This document shows positions 25,760 to 35,404 of a DNA stretch of 64,000 nucleotides, one piece after another. Origin of the DNA: Hymenobacter cyanobacteriorum. Lineage in GTDB: Bacteria > Bacteroidota > Bacteroidia > Cytophagales > Hymenobacteraceae. Position numbers and translations under genes: made by a program. Below the pieces are notes generated by a model. That model was not told where the DNA came from and searched no databases. It saw only the letters and a program-made list of their open reading frames with translations. Numbering within the stretch: the stretch's first letter is position 1; each line of letters starts with the position of its first letter. The stretch is from the NCBI RefSeq assembly GCF_022631375.1, contig NZ_JALBGC010000001.1:744001-808000 (forward strand), read 5' to 3'.

Positions 25760-28700
25760 CTACTCAACCATCACCTTGCGCACCACGGGCGTGCCGTTCA
25801 CGTTCAGGCGCAGGGTATATACCCCGGCGGCCAGGGCGCGCACGTCAAACTCGGTGTCGATGGCTTGGCCGGCTGCCGCGGTCAGCGTGCGGCTCAGCAC
25901 GGTCTGGCCCAGGGCATTCAGCAGCGTGGCCTGCACGGCCGTTTTAGCAGCCAGAACCGGCAATTGTACCCGGAACGAGCCCGAAGTCGGGTTCGGAAAC
26001 AGCTGGGTTTGGGCGCTCAGGGCCTGGGCGGCCGTGGTGGCCAGCGCCCCACTGGGGCGGAACTCCAGCGCAAAGCGGCCGGTGGCACTGGTGTTCGTCA
26101 GACTGAAGGTGTAAGCAGTGCCGGTCGTCAGCACCGTGCGGGTGTTATTCAGGGCGTCCACCAGCGTTACGGTGGTACCAGCCAGGTTGGCGAGTGCGTC
26201 GGCTTTCAGCGCGTAGCTGCCGGCTTGCGGGGCGGCTATGTTCAGGGGCACCAGCACCGTGGCGGCACCCAATGCGGGCAGGCCGTTGATGGCCAGGGCT
26301 TCGCCGCCGGCCAGCGAGGTCAGGTTCAGGCCGTGCGAGTTGTTCAGCTTGGTAGCGTCAAATTCCACATCCTTGCCCGCTGTGGCGCCGGCCTGGAAAT
26401 ACACGTAGGCTGCGTCGGCCACCGAAGCGCCCTGCAGCGTCATGGCCACTTGGGGGCGGGTGTCGGCGGTGCCACGGCCGAAGCTGGGCTGCGCATCGAA
26501 GGTGGTCACGCGGTTCGAGTTATCGAGGTTTACCTGGCCGGTGGTCTGGCCCGAGGCCACCCGCACGAAGTAGCCCTGGCTCGATACCACGATGGGTTGC
26601 GGGCTGTTGCTATTGCCGCCCACGCCGTTTACGCTGGCACGGTACGAGCCGCCGTACTGGCCGGCACTTTCAAACACGTAAATGGCGGCATCCATGCCGG
26701 GGCGCTGAGCGGGGGTCACCGTGCTCCAGTTGATGGGGCTCGGGTAGGGGTTGCCCAGCAAGTGCCAGCCGGCGGCTGGGTCGGTGCCGCGGCTCAGGTT
26801 GCCCGAAGGCACGGAGCCGTTGTTCAGCGTGCCCACAAAGTCAACCAGGGCCGTGTTGGGCGCGTTCACCGTGTAGCCTTTGCCCACCACCATCGGGTCG
26901 GCCAAGCTATTCGGCGAGAACCAGCCTTTGTCGAAGGCGCTGAAGTTCGACGTCACCGTCGCAATGCGGTCCTGGTTGTAGCCAAACACCGTCGGGAAGT
27001 TCGGGATAGTACCCGGCGTGGCGCTGCTGTTGTAAGCAGGGTTCGCCACCGGCGTGAAGTTAGTGGTGGCCAGGTCGGCGAAGGTAGTGCTGTTCACCGG
27101 GGCCGAATAATGGCGGTAGCCAACGGCATTGGCGCTGTTAATGTAGCGCTGCACCGTTGTTGCACCCACTACCACACCGCCTGCGTTCACCACGCCAGCC
27201 GTACCGGCAGCCGTCGAAAGTAAGGTAAACGTGTTACCCCCGGTAATCAGGTTGCCGGTTTGCAACTGCAGGCCTTGAGTCAGGCTCAGGGCTTGGCTCA
27301 GCGTCAGGCCGGCTGGGTTGGCTACGGCCACGGCCAGCACGGTGGTGGGCAGGCCTAGGCCCGTTACCTGGGCCGCGCTGCCATTATAGATGTAGTTGGC
27401 CAGCGGGCTGTAGCTGCGCGTGCCGGCCAGCAGAATAGCGCCGGTAGGTACCGGTGCGGGCGAAATACCAGCCCCATCGCAAATGATGAGCGTGCCGCCG
27501 GCCTGCAGGTCGAAGTTGCCGGTGCCGGTAATCGGCTGGCAATTTTGCGCCAGAATACCACCCGGTTGAATCTCCAGCTTGGTAGCGGCCGTGAGCGGGC
27601 CAACCACTGCGGCCACGCCCGTGCCGGTAATAAAGATGTTGTTGTAGTTGCCGGCAATCGGTGTGGGCGAAGCCAGCGTGCCGGTGCTTACCGTAAGGTC
27701 GCCCAGCGGGGCCGAGGTTACAGTGAAGTTGAAAGGAGCCGACGCGCCGCCGCCCGGTGCCGGGTTGGTCACAATTACCGGGTAGGTTCCCGTCACTGCG
27801 CCCGCGGGCAGGTTGACAGACAATTGGGTGCTTGAAAGGTAAGTAGCGCCAACCGGAAACCCGTTGAAAGTAACAGTCGAGGCGGGCAGGAAGCCCGTAC
27901 CGTTGATAGTAAGCGTAAAAGCTCCCGTTCCTGCTGGCACCGAGCTGGGCGACAGGCTGGTGATGGTGGGCACTGGATTGTTAACCACGGCCGGGTTCAC
28001 GGTGAAGGTGCTGGCCGCCGAAGTGCCGCCGCCGGGCGTGGGGTTGGTCACGGTCACGTTGTAGGTGCCGGCCGTGGCCTGGTCGCCCGCGGTCAGCTGG
28101 ATGGTGAGCTGCGTGGCCGAAACGTAGGTGGTGGCGCGGTCCGTGCCGTTGAAGTTCACCACCGACGAGGCGATGAAGTTCGTGCCGGTCACCGTCAGCG
28201 TCTGAGCGGCTGCGCCGGCCGTGGCCGAGTTCGGAGACAGGCTGGTAATGGTGGGTGCCGGGTTGTTAACCACGGCCGGGCTCACGGTGAATGTTGCCGC
28301 TGCCGAAGTACCGCCACCGGGTGTGGGATTGGTCACAGTTACGTTGTAGCTGCCGGCGGTGGTTTGGTCGCCCGCCGTGAGTTGAATGGTGAGTTGTGTG
28401 GCCGAAACGTAGGTGGTAGTACGGTCCGTACCGTTGAAATTCACTACTGACGAGGCGATGAAGTTTGTGCCGTTCACCGTCAGCGTCTGGGCAGCTGCAC
28501 CGGCCGTCACCGAGCTGGGCGAGAGGCTGCTGATGGTCGGGGCCGGGTTGTTGACCGTGAAGGTGCTGGCCGCCGAGGTGCCGCCGCCGGGCGTGGGGTT
28601 GGTCACGGTCACGTTGTAGGTGCCGGCCGTGGCCTGGTCGCCCGCGGTCAGCTGGATGGTGAGCTGCGTGGCCGAAACGTAGGTGGTGGCGCGGTCCGTG

Positions 28701-29878
28701 CCGTTGAAGTTCACCACCGACGAGGCGATGAAGTTCGTGCCGGTCACCGTCAGCGTCTGAGCGGCTGCGCCGGCCGTGGCCGAGCTGGGCGACAAGCTGG
28801 TGATAGTTGGGGCCGGGTTGTTGACCGGAGCAAAAGCAATGCCTCTAAAAGGAGCTGCCGTAGTAGTTGTAGCCGCAGTAGCCGTCAACGTCCCTGCGAT
28901 GAGATTGTTAGCGTTGGCAGTGGGTTCATTATAGGAGTAAATCGTGGTGGGAGTCGTAATGTAAAGCTCCACATTTGCCCCGTTTACCCGTCCAGTTACA
29001 TAGTTTAGCCCCAACGTACTGTTGAACTGGCCGCGGCTGGTCCAGGTTGTACCTGTGCGCGAGAACTTATAAATGCCTCCCGAGCCCCCGGTGGTCACAG
29101 TATTATCGACCAGGTAAGCCACATCGGGGTTGCCGTCGCCATCGATGTCAATGAAAGCTGTCGCGTTGGGCGAGGCAGTACCCCCGACACTGAGCAGACT
29201 GGTGGCGGTAGTGCCGGTAGCAGTCGGCAAACCTGTCCCTACTTGGTAAGTGCCCCGCGTCGCTCCCGAAGCGGTGGTGAAATACAGGTTGCCTCCTGCA
29301 ATGTGAATCTGGCGCAGGTTGGTAACCGTGTTGCTAATTACAGTTGAACTGGTGGTACCTACTGGAGTGGCGTAGCGCACCCCATCCCCGCCCCCGGAGA
29401 GGTAGAACTGGGTACCATCACTCGAAACTACCGACCGGATGCTGTTGCTATTGAACGCGTCAGTCAGCGCCGTGCTGGTGTTCACGGTGCCATCGGCCGC
29501 CACCAGCGCCACCACTCGGTTTACCGTGGCAGCTGTGCCGGGCAAGGTGGCACTGGCTGAGGCGTCGTAGCCCCCGAGCGTGAGGAAACGGCCATCGGCC
29601 GAAAGGTTCAGCCCGCCTTCCGTGGCCGAACCCGCGTTTATGCGAAATTGCTTGTTGCTGCCACTCGCTGCGGTGGGCAATGCCACGCTGGTGCCCGCAA
29701 CACCAGCAGTGGTGTATTCGGCCAGCGTTACGGTGCCTGGCCCCGAAGATGCATTGGCCCGTGCCACCACCAATCGCCCGCCGGTGAATTGCGCCCGCCC
29801 TGCCAACGGCAGCAGCAGCAACAGGCTCAGCAGCCGCATCCGGCGGAATGGCTGCCCCTTCTTGTAAAGTGTTTGCAT
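25760..29878 (-). CDS. Large secreted protein with beta-propeller-like head, IPT/TIG repeats and T9SS sorting domain
   Basis: 1372 aa from the ATG at 29878 (29839 is also possible), with a signal peptide ending near AGRAQ. Residues about 35-345 repeat LYFTT/LYIT-type strands and may form a propeller. About 350-725 are four IPT/TIG immunoglobulin-like repeats of about 90 residues, each with PTITSLSPSS, TLTVTGTNF and NVTVTNPTPGGG. A long beta-rich domain follows (about 730-1150), then a sandwich and a T9SS C-terminal domain (LFPNPTSGSFRVQLP ... GVYTLRLNVNG). Probable adhesin or cell-surface structural protein; no catalytic motif seen. Repeats 1 and 3 are almost identical in DNA (see findings). 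Confidence 0.87.
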   Translation of the reverse strand: MQTLYKKGQPFRRMRLLSLLLLLPLAGRAQFTGGRLVVARANASSGPGTVTLAEYTTAGVAGTSVALPTAASGSNKQFRINAGSATEGGLNLSADGRFLTLGGYDASASATLPGTAATVNRVVALVAADGTVNTSTALTDAFNSNSIRSVVSSDGTQFYLSGGGDGVRYATPVGTTSSTVISNTVTNLRQIHIAGGNLYFTTASGATRGTYQVGTGLPTATGTTATSLLSVGGTASPNATAFIDIDGDGNPDVAYLVDNTVTTGGSGGIYKFSRTGTTWTSRGQFNSTLGLNYVTGRVNGANVELYITTPTTIYSYNEPTANANNLIAGTLTATAATTTTAAPFRGIAFAPVNNPAPTITSLSPSSATAGAAAQTLTVTGTNFIASSVVNFNGTDRATTYVSATQLTIQLTAGDQATAGTYNVTVTNPTPGGGTSAASTFTVNNPAPTISSLSPSSVTAGAAAQTLTVNGTNFIASSVVNFNGTDRTTTYVSATQLTIQLTAGDQTTAGSYNVTVTNPTPGGGTSAAATFTVSPAVVNNPAPTITSLSPNSATAGAAAQTLTVTGTNFIASSVVNFNGTDRATTYVSATQLTIQLTAGDQATAGTYNVTVTNPTPGGGTSAASTFTVNPAVVNNPVPTITSLSPSSVPAGTGAFTLTINGTGFLPASTVTFNGFPVGATYLSSTQLSVNLPAGAVTGTYPVIVTNPAPGGGASAPFNFTVTSAPLGDLTVSTGTLASPTPIAGNYNNIFITGTGVAAVVGPLTAATKLEIQPGGILAQNCQPITGTGNFDLQAGGTLIICDGAGISPAPVPTGAILLAGTRSYSPLANYIYNGSAAQVTGLGLPTTVLAVAVANPAGLTLSQALSLTQGLQLQTGNLITGGNTFTLLSTAAGTAGVVNAGGVVVGATTVQRYINSANAVGYRHYSAPVNSTTFADLATTNFTPVANPAYNSSATPGTIPNFPTVFGYNQDRIATVTSNFSAFDKGWFSPNSLADPMVVGKGYTVNAPNTALVDFVGTLNNGSVPSGNLSRGTDPAAGWHLLGNPYPSPINWSTVTPAQRPGMDAAIYVFESAGQYGGSYRASVNGVGGNSNSPQPIVVSSQGYFVRVASGQTTGQVNLDNSNRVTTFDAQPSFGRGTADTRPQVAMTLQGASVADAAYVYFQAGATAGKDVEFDATKLNNSHGLNLTSLAGGEALAINGLPALGAATVLVPLNIAAPQAGSYALKADALANLAGTTVTLVDALNNTRTVLTTGTAYTFSLTNTSATGRFALEFRPSGALATTAAQALSAQTQLFPNPTSGSFRVQLPVLAAKTAVQATLLNALGQTVLSRTLTAAAGQAIDTEFDVRALAAGVYTLRLNVNGTPVVRKVMVE
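28004..28784 (-). repeat. IPT/TIG repeat units with near-identical copies
   Basis: 28004-28229 and 28559-28784 are 226-bp copies with a single mismatch by my reading. The unit between them (about 28283-28550) codes for almost the same protein but differs at many synonymous positions. They are part of the IPT-repeat coding region. Confidence 0.85.
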
Positions 29879-29945
29879 AAGTGAGTGCTTGAAATTGGGA
29901 ATAAAGTGTTGAGCGAATTGGAATGAAAACAAAAAAGAAAGCCGG

Positions 29946-29953
29946 CAAAATTA
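29946..29953 (-). promoter_or_regulatory. Bacteroidota -7 box for the IPT-repeat protein
   Basis: The minus strand reads TAATTTTG, a perfect TAnnTTTG match in a sharply AT-rich island (29930-29990), 67 nt before the ATG at 29878. Confidence 0.5.
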
Positions 29954-30124
29954 TATCAAATTAAAATCTATATCACGATTTTAACAAGCAGTACTTTGGC
30001 GGCTTTAGCTTTTGGCTGCCAACAAGGTAACAAAAAAAAACAGGCCCGGCCAAGCGCAGGGGTTCCAATTGGCTTCAGGTGCTGCCAGCGGGGATGTGGG
30101 GCATTCGCCCCGGTACCCGGGAAG

Positions 30125-31390
30125 CTATTTCACGGCCCGCAGCTCGTTCAGCGCCTTAAGCGTTTCCTCCTGCTTGTGACGCTCCTTCTCCTCGCCCGAG
30201 GCGGGAGTTTTGGGCTGCGTCCCATAAAAAGCCAGAATGTTCTGGCGGGCCACCGGGGTCAGGTTCTCAAACTTCTTGTCGGCCAGTTTGCGCAGCCACT
30301 CGCCGTAGGTTTCGTCGGCCAGCGGGTATTCGCCGGCCTTGGTGGGGTGGCCGGTATCAAAGTCGGCGTTGGCCAGCTTCAGCGGCACAGCGGCGGTGTC
30401 GGCGGGCTGGCGGCTGATGTCGGCACAGTAAGCGGCCATGGTTTTCCGGAAGCTGGCCCGAAACAGCGTCTGCGCTTCGGGCGTGGGCAGCTTGAAGGCA
30501 AACGGCTTGAGCGGCCCGATTTTGGGCAGTATGCGGATGAAGTACGAAATGATGCGCGCCCCAAACCCGGGCTTCTTGTAGGAGTCGCCGTAGAGCTTAC
30601 GAAATTCGCGGGGCCGCTCCTGCTTGAGATAGTCGCGCCGCCGCGCCCCGGGGCTGATTTTCAGAATATCCTTGCGCTTGGAGTGCCAGGCGGCGCGGGC
30701 GGCGGTCGGAATCAGCTGGCTCACGGCGAAGCGGAAGCTGGCAATGCTCAGGTCCACGTTCACGATGACCTGGCCCAGCTCCAGCCCGTAGGTTTTCAGA
30801 AAGGCCCGCTCCAGGGTGGCCTTGCTCACCTGGAAGCCGATTTTCTGGTGGTAGTCGGAGTTGCGGTACTTGCCGCTGGCCAGTTGCACCACGTCAAAGG
30901 CAAATTCCAGTTGCGTGTGCTGCTTGGGGGCCTGCTCGTAGGTGATGATGTCGCCAAACTTCGCTTTCAAATCCGGATACACCGAGGCCATGGCCTTGTT
31001 GGTGCCTTCGGGGTGGCCGTTGAGGTCGGCCTCGTAGTGAGCGAGGCTGCCCAGCGCAAAAGCGTAGTCGTTGCGGTCGCGGGCTTCGGCCAGCATGTTG
31101 CGCACGAAGTCGCCCGAACGCACGTAGTGCGTGAGGTTGGTGAACAACACCGAGCCGAAGGGATAATAGCCCATGTCCTGAATAATGGCTCCGCCGTAGG
31201 CATACGCCTTGGCATCGGCCAGCTGCTCGGGGGTCGAGCCGGGGTAGCGCTTCAGAATAGCTGGCACCAGGCAGCGCTCCCAGGTCGAGTCGATGTTGGC
31301 CTGGTGGGTGAGCACGGCGTAGGCGGCGGCGGGCCGGGCGGCCAACGCCAACACCAGGGCCAGCAGTACAATACTGTAAATCCGAAACAT
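30125..31390 (-). CDS. Exported zinc-dependent phospholipase C-like protein
   Basis: 421 aa from the ATG at 31390, which gives a signal peptide (MFRIYSIVLLALVLALAARP) cleaved near AAAYA. The N-terminal half matches the zinc-dependent phospholipase C/S1-P1 nuclease fold: LTHQANIDSTW, THYVRSGDFVRNM and LGSLAHYEADLNGHPEGTN supply His and Asp ligands in the expected order. The C-terminal 150 residues are Lys/Arg-rich and end in a charged helix (EEKERHKQEETLKALNELR). The catalytic activity is inferred from fold only. No lipid-metabolism genes are adjacent. Flanked by secreted-protein genes on the same strand, each with its own gap, so probably monocistronic. Confidence 0.82.
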   Translation of the reverse strand: MFRIYSIVLLALVLALAARPAAAYAVLTHQANIDSTWERCLVPAILKRYPGSTPEQLADAKAYAYGGAIIQDMGYYPFGSVLFTNLTHYVRSGDFVRNMLAEARDRNDYAFALGSLAHYEADLNGHPEGTNKAMASVYPDLKAKFGDIITYEQAPKQHTQLEFAFDVVQLASGKYRNSDYHQKIGFQVSKATLERAFLKTYGLELGQVIVNVDLSIASFRFAVSQLIPTAARAAWHSKRKDILKISPGARRRDYLKQERPREFRKLYGDSYKKPGFGARIISYFIRILPKIGPLKPFAFKLPTPEAQTLFRASFRKTMAAYCADISRQPADTAAVPLKLANADFDTGHPTKAGEYPLADETYGEWLRKLADKKFENLTPVARQNILAFYGTQPKTPASGEEKERHKQEETLKALNELRAVK

Positions 31391-31431
31391 AGAAATGGAA
31401 CAAGCAGAACGTTGCTGCCTGCAACGACAAA

Positions 31432-31475
31432 CGGGGTTCTGCCGTTGCCGACGTGCCAGCATCGGCAGAACCCCG
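31432..31475 (-). terminator. Hairpin after the beta-propeller gene
   Basis: CGGGGTTCTGCCG (31432-31444) and CGGCAGAACCCCG (31463-31475) are exact complements. It lies about 80 nt beyond the stop codon of the minus-strand gene at 31556. There is no strong T run, so the terminator role is likely but not certain. Confidence 0.55.
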
Positions 31476-31555
31476 CCTGGCCGAAGTTGTTCGGCCCGCC
31501 CCTGCTTCTACAAATCAATCAACAATACCTCAACCCATTGCCTCGGCTTCGGTTC

Positions 31556-34500
31556 CTATTCGATGGCCAGGCGTAAGGCCTGATTTCCGGTTCGCACCAC
31601 GTATACACCGTGCGCACGGGCCGGCAGCGCCAGCAGCGCCGCGCCGGTAGCATCGGTGGTGAAGGTCATCACGACCCGGCCCAGCAGGTCGAAGACCTTG
31701 CCGGCGGTGCGTGGAGCAGCGCCTACCAGCGTGGTGCTGTGGGCGGCCGGATTGGGGTATAGGGAAGCAGCATTGGTAGCGCTGGCATCGGGCCGCACCG
31801 CCAGCACGGTGTTGTCGGTGGCCACGCCCAGCACGGCCACTTGGTAGCCGCTGGCCGCGGCAAAGCTGGTGGGGCCGAAGGTGGCCGCAGGCGTGGCCAT
31901 GCCGCCCATGTACACGTTGCGCCCGCTCACGGCCAGCGCATTGGCCTGGTCATTACCCGAGCCGCCGCCGCTGAGCAACCACGCCCAGGTGGGCGTGCCG
32001 CCGGCAGGGACGTCGCTGGCCCGGGCCACAAAGGCGTCGTAGTTGACGACAGTGCCCTGGCCGGGGTGGGCCAACGCCCCAAACTGCACGTTGGCGAAGC
32101 CGTTGGGGTCGCCGCTGATGGCGTAGTTCGCCGTGAGCCCCGTCACGTAAACGCCGCCATTGGCCAGGGCCAGCCCCAGCGCGTTGTCTTCGTACGAGCC
32201 GCCGGCTTCCAGGGCCCAGTCCCAATCCGTGGGCGCGGCTCCCGTGGGGCTGGCGTCGGTGAAGCGGGCCACGAATACATCGCCGTTGTTGCTAACGCCC
32301 GAGCCCGGCAAGGGGCGGGTTCCAAATTGCACGTTGGCGCCGCCGTTGGCATCGTTAGGAAAAACTCTGTTAATCACTTCGCCCGCCACATACACCTGGC
32401 TGCCATTGAGGGCCACCGCATTAGCCACATCGCTGCTTTCGCCGCCGGCCTGCAGGGCCCAGTCCCAATCGGCTGGGGTCGCAGCCGGACCGGCATCGGT
32501 GAGGCGCGCCACGAATATATCGGTGACGCCAATGCCCCCAATGCCGGGCAGCGGGTGGGTACCAAACTGCACATCCGACGAACCGTTGGGGTCACCGGCC
32601 CGCAGGGAATTGTCCACCGCACCCACCGCGTACACGGTATTGCCGCGCACGGCCAGCCCGTTGGCTTCGTCGGCCGCCAGGCCGCCGCCCTGCATGGCCC
32701 AGTCCCAGTTCGGAGCGGCCGAGTCGGTGATGCGCGCTACAAAAACGTCATCGAGGCCGTTGACCCCAATGCCGGGTAGTGGATGGGTGCCAAACTGCAC
32801 GTTGTGGCCGCCATTGGCATCGCCAGCCACCACATAGTTCACCGTGCTGCCGGCCGCATACACCACGCCCCCGTTCACGGCCAGAGCGTTGGTCTGGTCG
32901 AGGCTGGTGCCGCCGCCCTGCAGCGCCCAGGCCCAGGTGGGCGCGGCCCCGGAGCCTGGGTCGGTGAGGCGGGCCACAAAGGCATCAGTGCCGTTGCCCG
33001 TACCAATGCCGGGCAGCTGGTACGCGCCAAACTGCACGCCGGCCGAGCCACCGGCCGCGCCGGCCTGAATGTTGTTCCCCACCGAGCCTCCCACGTACAC
33101 GGCGTTGCCGCTCACGGCCAGGGCCAGGGCCTTGTCTTGGGCAGTGCCGCCGCCCTGGGCCACCCAGGCCCAGCTAGCCGAACTGGGCTCCCAACGCGCC
33201 ACGAAAACGTCGGTGCCCCCAACGCATCCTATTTCAATGTTGCCAAACCGTACCTGCCCGTTGAAATAGCCGGCCACGTACACCTGGCCCGCACTGCCCA
33301 CGGCGGTGGCCGTCACACTGGCCCGGCCGTCGAACGTGCGGGCCCAGCGCACTTTTTGCCAGGCCCCGCCGGCCGTACCGTTGTCGGCTACGCTGGCAAT
33401 GGTCAGGTTCTGGTAAACGCTGCTGCCGGCCGGCGAGCCATCGGCGTTGCCGAAAATGGTGAGCCCCACGCTGGTGCCGCCCACGTACAGGCTGGTAGCG
33501 GTGGCCGCCACCGCGTTAGCCTTGCCATCGCCAAAGCTGTTGTCGGTCAGCGCCCAATCCCAGGCGGGTGTAATGCCCGCCGCCGTGTCCGTCACGCGGG
33601 CCACAAACGAGTCGTTGTTGGGGTTGCCGCTGGTCCCGCTGCCCGGAAAGTAAGTGGCCCCGAACCGCACGTTGGCTACCCCGCCCGGCAGGTTGAGGAA
33701 AGCATAGTTGCGCACAAACCCTACCACATACACGGCGTTGCCGCGCACGGCCACGCCGCTGGCCTGCTCGTCGTAGAACCCGCCGGCCTGCTGCGCCCAG
33801 TCCCAGTCGGTGGGCGCAGCCGTATCCGTCAGGCGCGCCACAAAAATATCCTGGCTGCTGCTCACGCTGAGGCCCGCCAGCGGCTGGCTGCCAAACTGCA
33901 CATCGGCTACGCCATTGGGGTCGTTGGGAGCACTGGTCTGCGTGCCGTTCAGGCTGGCCCCTGCCACGTACAGACGATTACCGCTCAGGGCCAGGGCAGT
34001 GGCTTTGTCGGTGCTGCGGCCCCCGGCGGGCATTGCCCAGTTCCAGGCAGCTGGCTGTGCAGTAGCATCAGTGAGTTTGGCCACCAGTACATCGGCGTTG
34101 TTGCCAAAACCAGTGCCTGCCAGCGGCAGGCTGCCCAGCTGCACATTGGCAGCCCCGTTGGCATCACCAGCCACCGCATAGTTGGTGGTGAAGCCAGCCA
34201 GATATAGCGCCGCACCGTTCACAACCAGTGCATTAACGCCGTCTTCCTCCGTGCCGCCCCCATCCAGCACCCAATCCCAGGTGGTAGGCGCGGCGGCATC
34301 GGTCAGGCGGGCTACAAACAGGTCGCTGTTGATGGCCGTGCCCCGGCCCGCCAGCGGATTGGTTCCGAACTGCACATTGGCCGTGCCGTTGGCATCGCCG
34401 GTGGCGGCGGCGTTGCGCACCGCGCCCCCCACGTAAATGCGGCCGTTGCTCACGGCCACGGAAGTAGCCTGGTCTTCGTTGGTTCCACCGGCTTGCATGG

Positions 34501-35014
34501 CCCAATCCCAGTCGGTGGGCGGTGTGCCAGGGTCGGTAATGCGGGCCACGAACAGGTCGTTGTTATAGTTCGTGCCCGTGCCCGGCAGCGGGTGGGTACC
34601 AAACTGCACGTTGTAAGCGCCGTTGGCATCGCCGGCAATGGCATAGTTGGTGGTCGTGCCCGTCACGTAGAGCTTGTTGCCGCTCACGGCCAGGCCCAGG
34701 GCCTGTTCGCTGCTGGTGCCACCCGCGCCCAGCGCCCAAGCCCAGGTGCCTGAGTTGGGTTCCCAACGCGCCACAAACGCATCCTGACTGTTGCCCGGCG
34801 CCAGCACAGTTGCCCCGAAGCCCACCTGCCCCGTGATGTAGCCCGCCACATACACTTGGCCCGCATCGCCAATAGCCGTGGCCAATACCGTGGCGGTGCC
34901 GCTGGTGGTAGTCGAATTATTGGCCAGGGCGGCCTGCCAACTGGCGGCCGTCTGGGCATTGGATAAGCTACTCAGCCCCAGCGCGAAGAATAGGAATAGC
35001 GCAAATCGATTCAT
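31556..35014 (-). CDS. Secreted beta-propeller-repeat protein with T9SS sorting domain
   Basis: 1152 aa from the ATG at 35014 (signal peptide MNRFALFLFFALGLSSLSNA). It consists almost wholly of repeats of 75-90 residues, each with a GGxxxDxAxAxAVxGxxVYVAG strand pair, often GDANGxANVQFGTxPLPGxG, then DxFVARxTD and WDWAxQAGG. I count 12 copies of the FVAR/VAK block. The series restarts at about residue 560, so the protein is two similar halves, probably two propellers. The C-terminal 75 residues form a T9SS domain (LYPNPAAHSTTLVGAA ... HGVYVVRTGN). No enzyme motif; binding or scaffold role likely. Confidence 0.87.
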   Translation of the reverse strand: MNRFALFLFFALGLSSLSNAQTAASWQAALANNSTTTSGTATVLATAIGDAGQVYVAGYITGQVGFGATVLAPGNSQDAFVARWEPNSGTWAWALGAGGTSSEQALGLAVSGNKLYVTGTTTNYAIAGDANGAYNVQFGTHPLPGTGTNYNNDLFVARITDPGTPPTDWDWAMQAGGTNEDQATSVAVSNGRIYVGGAVRNAAATGDANGTANVQFGTNPLAGRGTAINSDLFVARLTDAAAPTTWDWVLDGGGTEEDGVNALVVNGAALYLAGFTTNYAVAGDANGAANVQLGSLPLAGTGFGNNADVLVAKLTDATAQPAAWNWAMPAGGRSTDKATALALSGNRLYVAGASLNGTQTSAPNDPNGVADVQFGSQPLAGLSVSSSQDIFVARLTDTAAPTDWDWAQQAGGFYDEQASGVAVRGNAVYVVGFVRNYAFLNLPGGVANVRFGATYFPGSGTSGNPNNDSFVARVTDTAAGITPAWDWALTDNSFGDGKANAVAATATSLYVGGTSVGLTIFGNADGSPAGSSVYQNLTIASVADNGTAGGAWQKVRWARTFDGRASVTATAVGSAGQVYVAGYFNGQVRFGNIEIGCVGGTDVFVARWEPSSASWAWVAQGGGTAQDKALALAVSGNAVYVGGSVGNNIQAGAAGGSAGVQFGAYQLPGIGTGNGTDAFVARLTDPGSGAAPTWAWALQGGGTSLDQTNALAVNGGVVYAAGSTVNYVVAGDANGGHNVQFGTHPLPGIGVNGLDDVFVARITDSAAPNWDWAMQGGGLAADEANGLAVRGNTVYAVGAVDNSLRAGDPNGSSDVQFGTHPLPGIGGIGVTDIFVARLTDAGPAATPADWDWALQAGGESSDVANAVALNGSQVYVAGEVINRVFPNDANGGANVQFGTRPLPGSGVSNNGDVFVARFTDASPTGAAPTDWDWALEAGGSYEDNALGLALANGGVYVTGLTANYAISGDPNGFANVQFGALAHPGQGTVVNYDAFVARASDVPAGGTPTWAWLLSGGGSGNDQANALAVSGRNVYMGGMATPAATFGPTSFAAASGYQVAVLGVATDNTVLAVRPDASATNAASLYPNPAAHSTTLVGAAPRTAGKVFDLLGRVVMTFTTDATGAALLALPARAHGVYVVRTGNQALRLAIE

Positions 35015-35114
35015 AACCAAGTAGAAATCAGGCATACAGACAATATGGTGCGAGGAATTAACCAGATGGCCTGCCCTTTAGCACACCATCTGTCCAGGCG
35101 CTCCCAGACACGGG

Positions 35115-35122
35115 CAAAGTTA
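35115..35122 (-). promoter_or_regulatory. Candidate -7 box for the beta-propeller gene
   Basis: The minus strand reads TAACTTTG, a perfect TAnnTTTG match, 100 nt before the ATG at 35014. A TTG about 14 nt upstream is closer than usual for a -33 element. Confidence 0.4.
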
Positions 35123-35202
35123 CGCTGCAGACGAACCAATAGCTTTGTTTACAGCATAATAGCTATATTATCAAAATCGTTTGCAACAACTAAAGCGCAA
35201 TA

Positions 35203-35238
35203 AAAAAGCCCCGTTTCCAGGTCGGAAACGGGGCTTTT
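35203..35238 (-). terminator. Terminator after tRNA-Ser(TGA)
   Basis: Minus strand: AAAAGCCCCGTTTCC, short loop, GGAAACGGGGCTTTTT; perfect 15-bp stem plus T run, 6 nt after the tRNA. Confidence 0.88.
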
Positions 35239-35243
35239 CTTTG

Positions 35244-35328
35244 TAGAGAGCGAGGGATTCGAACCCCCGGAGGTTTGACCCTCAACGGTTTTCAAGACCG
35301 CCGCAATCGACCACTCTGCCAGCTCTCT
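35244..35328 (-). tRNA. tRNA-Ser (anticodon TGA)
   Basis: Class II tRNA read on the minus strand. The acceptor AGAGAGC pairs with GCTCTCT; the anticodon stem-loop GCGGT-CTTGAAA-ACCGT gives TGA; a long variable arm follows; the T-arm contains GGTTCGAATCC. CCA is not encoded. Confidence 0.93.
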
Positions 35329-35367
35329 GGGTCAATTACTCTGGTGCGCCGAATGAAGTAACGAAAC

Positions 35368-35403
35368 AAAAAAGGCTTTTTCCGGCGCAGAAAAAGCCTT
35401 TTT
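35368..35403 (-). terminator. Terminator after tRNA-Ser(CGA)
   Basis: Minus strand: AAAAAGGCTTTTTCT, loop, GAAAAAGCCTTTTTT; it starts within 2 nt of the end of the tRNA-Ser(CGA) gene and lies between the two tRNA genes. Confidence 0.85.
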
Positions 35404-35404
35404 G

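Noticed and set aside
27700-28850. Regular repeats in the IPT region considered as a CRISPR array
   Set aside because: Units are about 270 bp, in frame and protein-coding; no short spacers and no cas genes.
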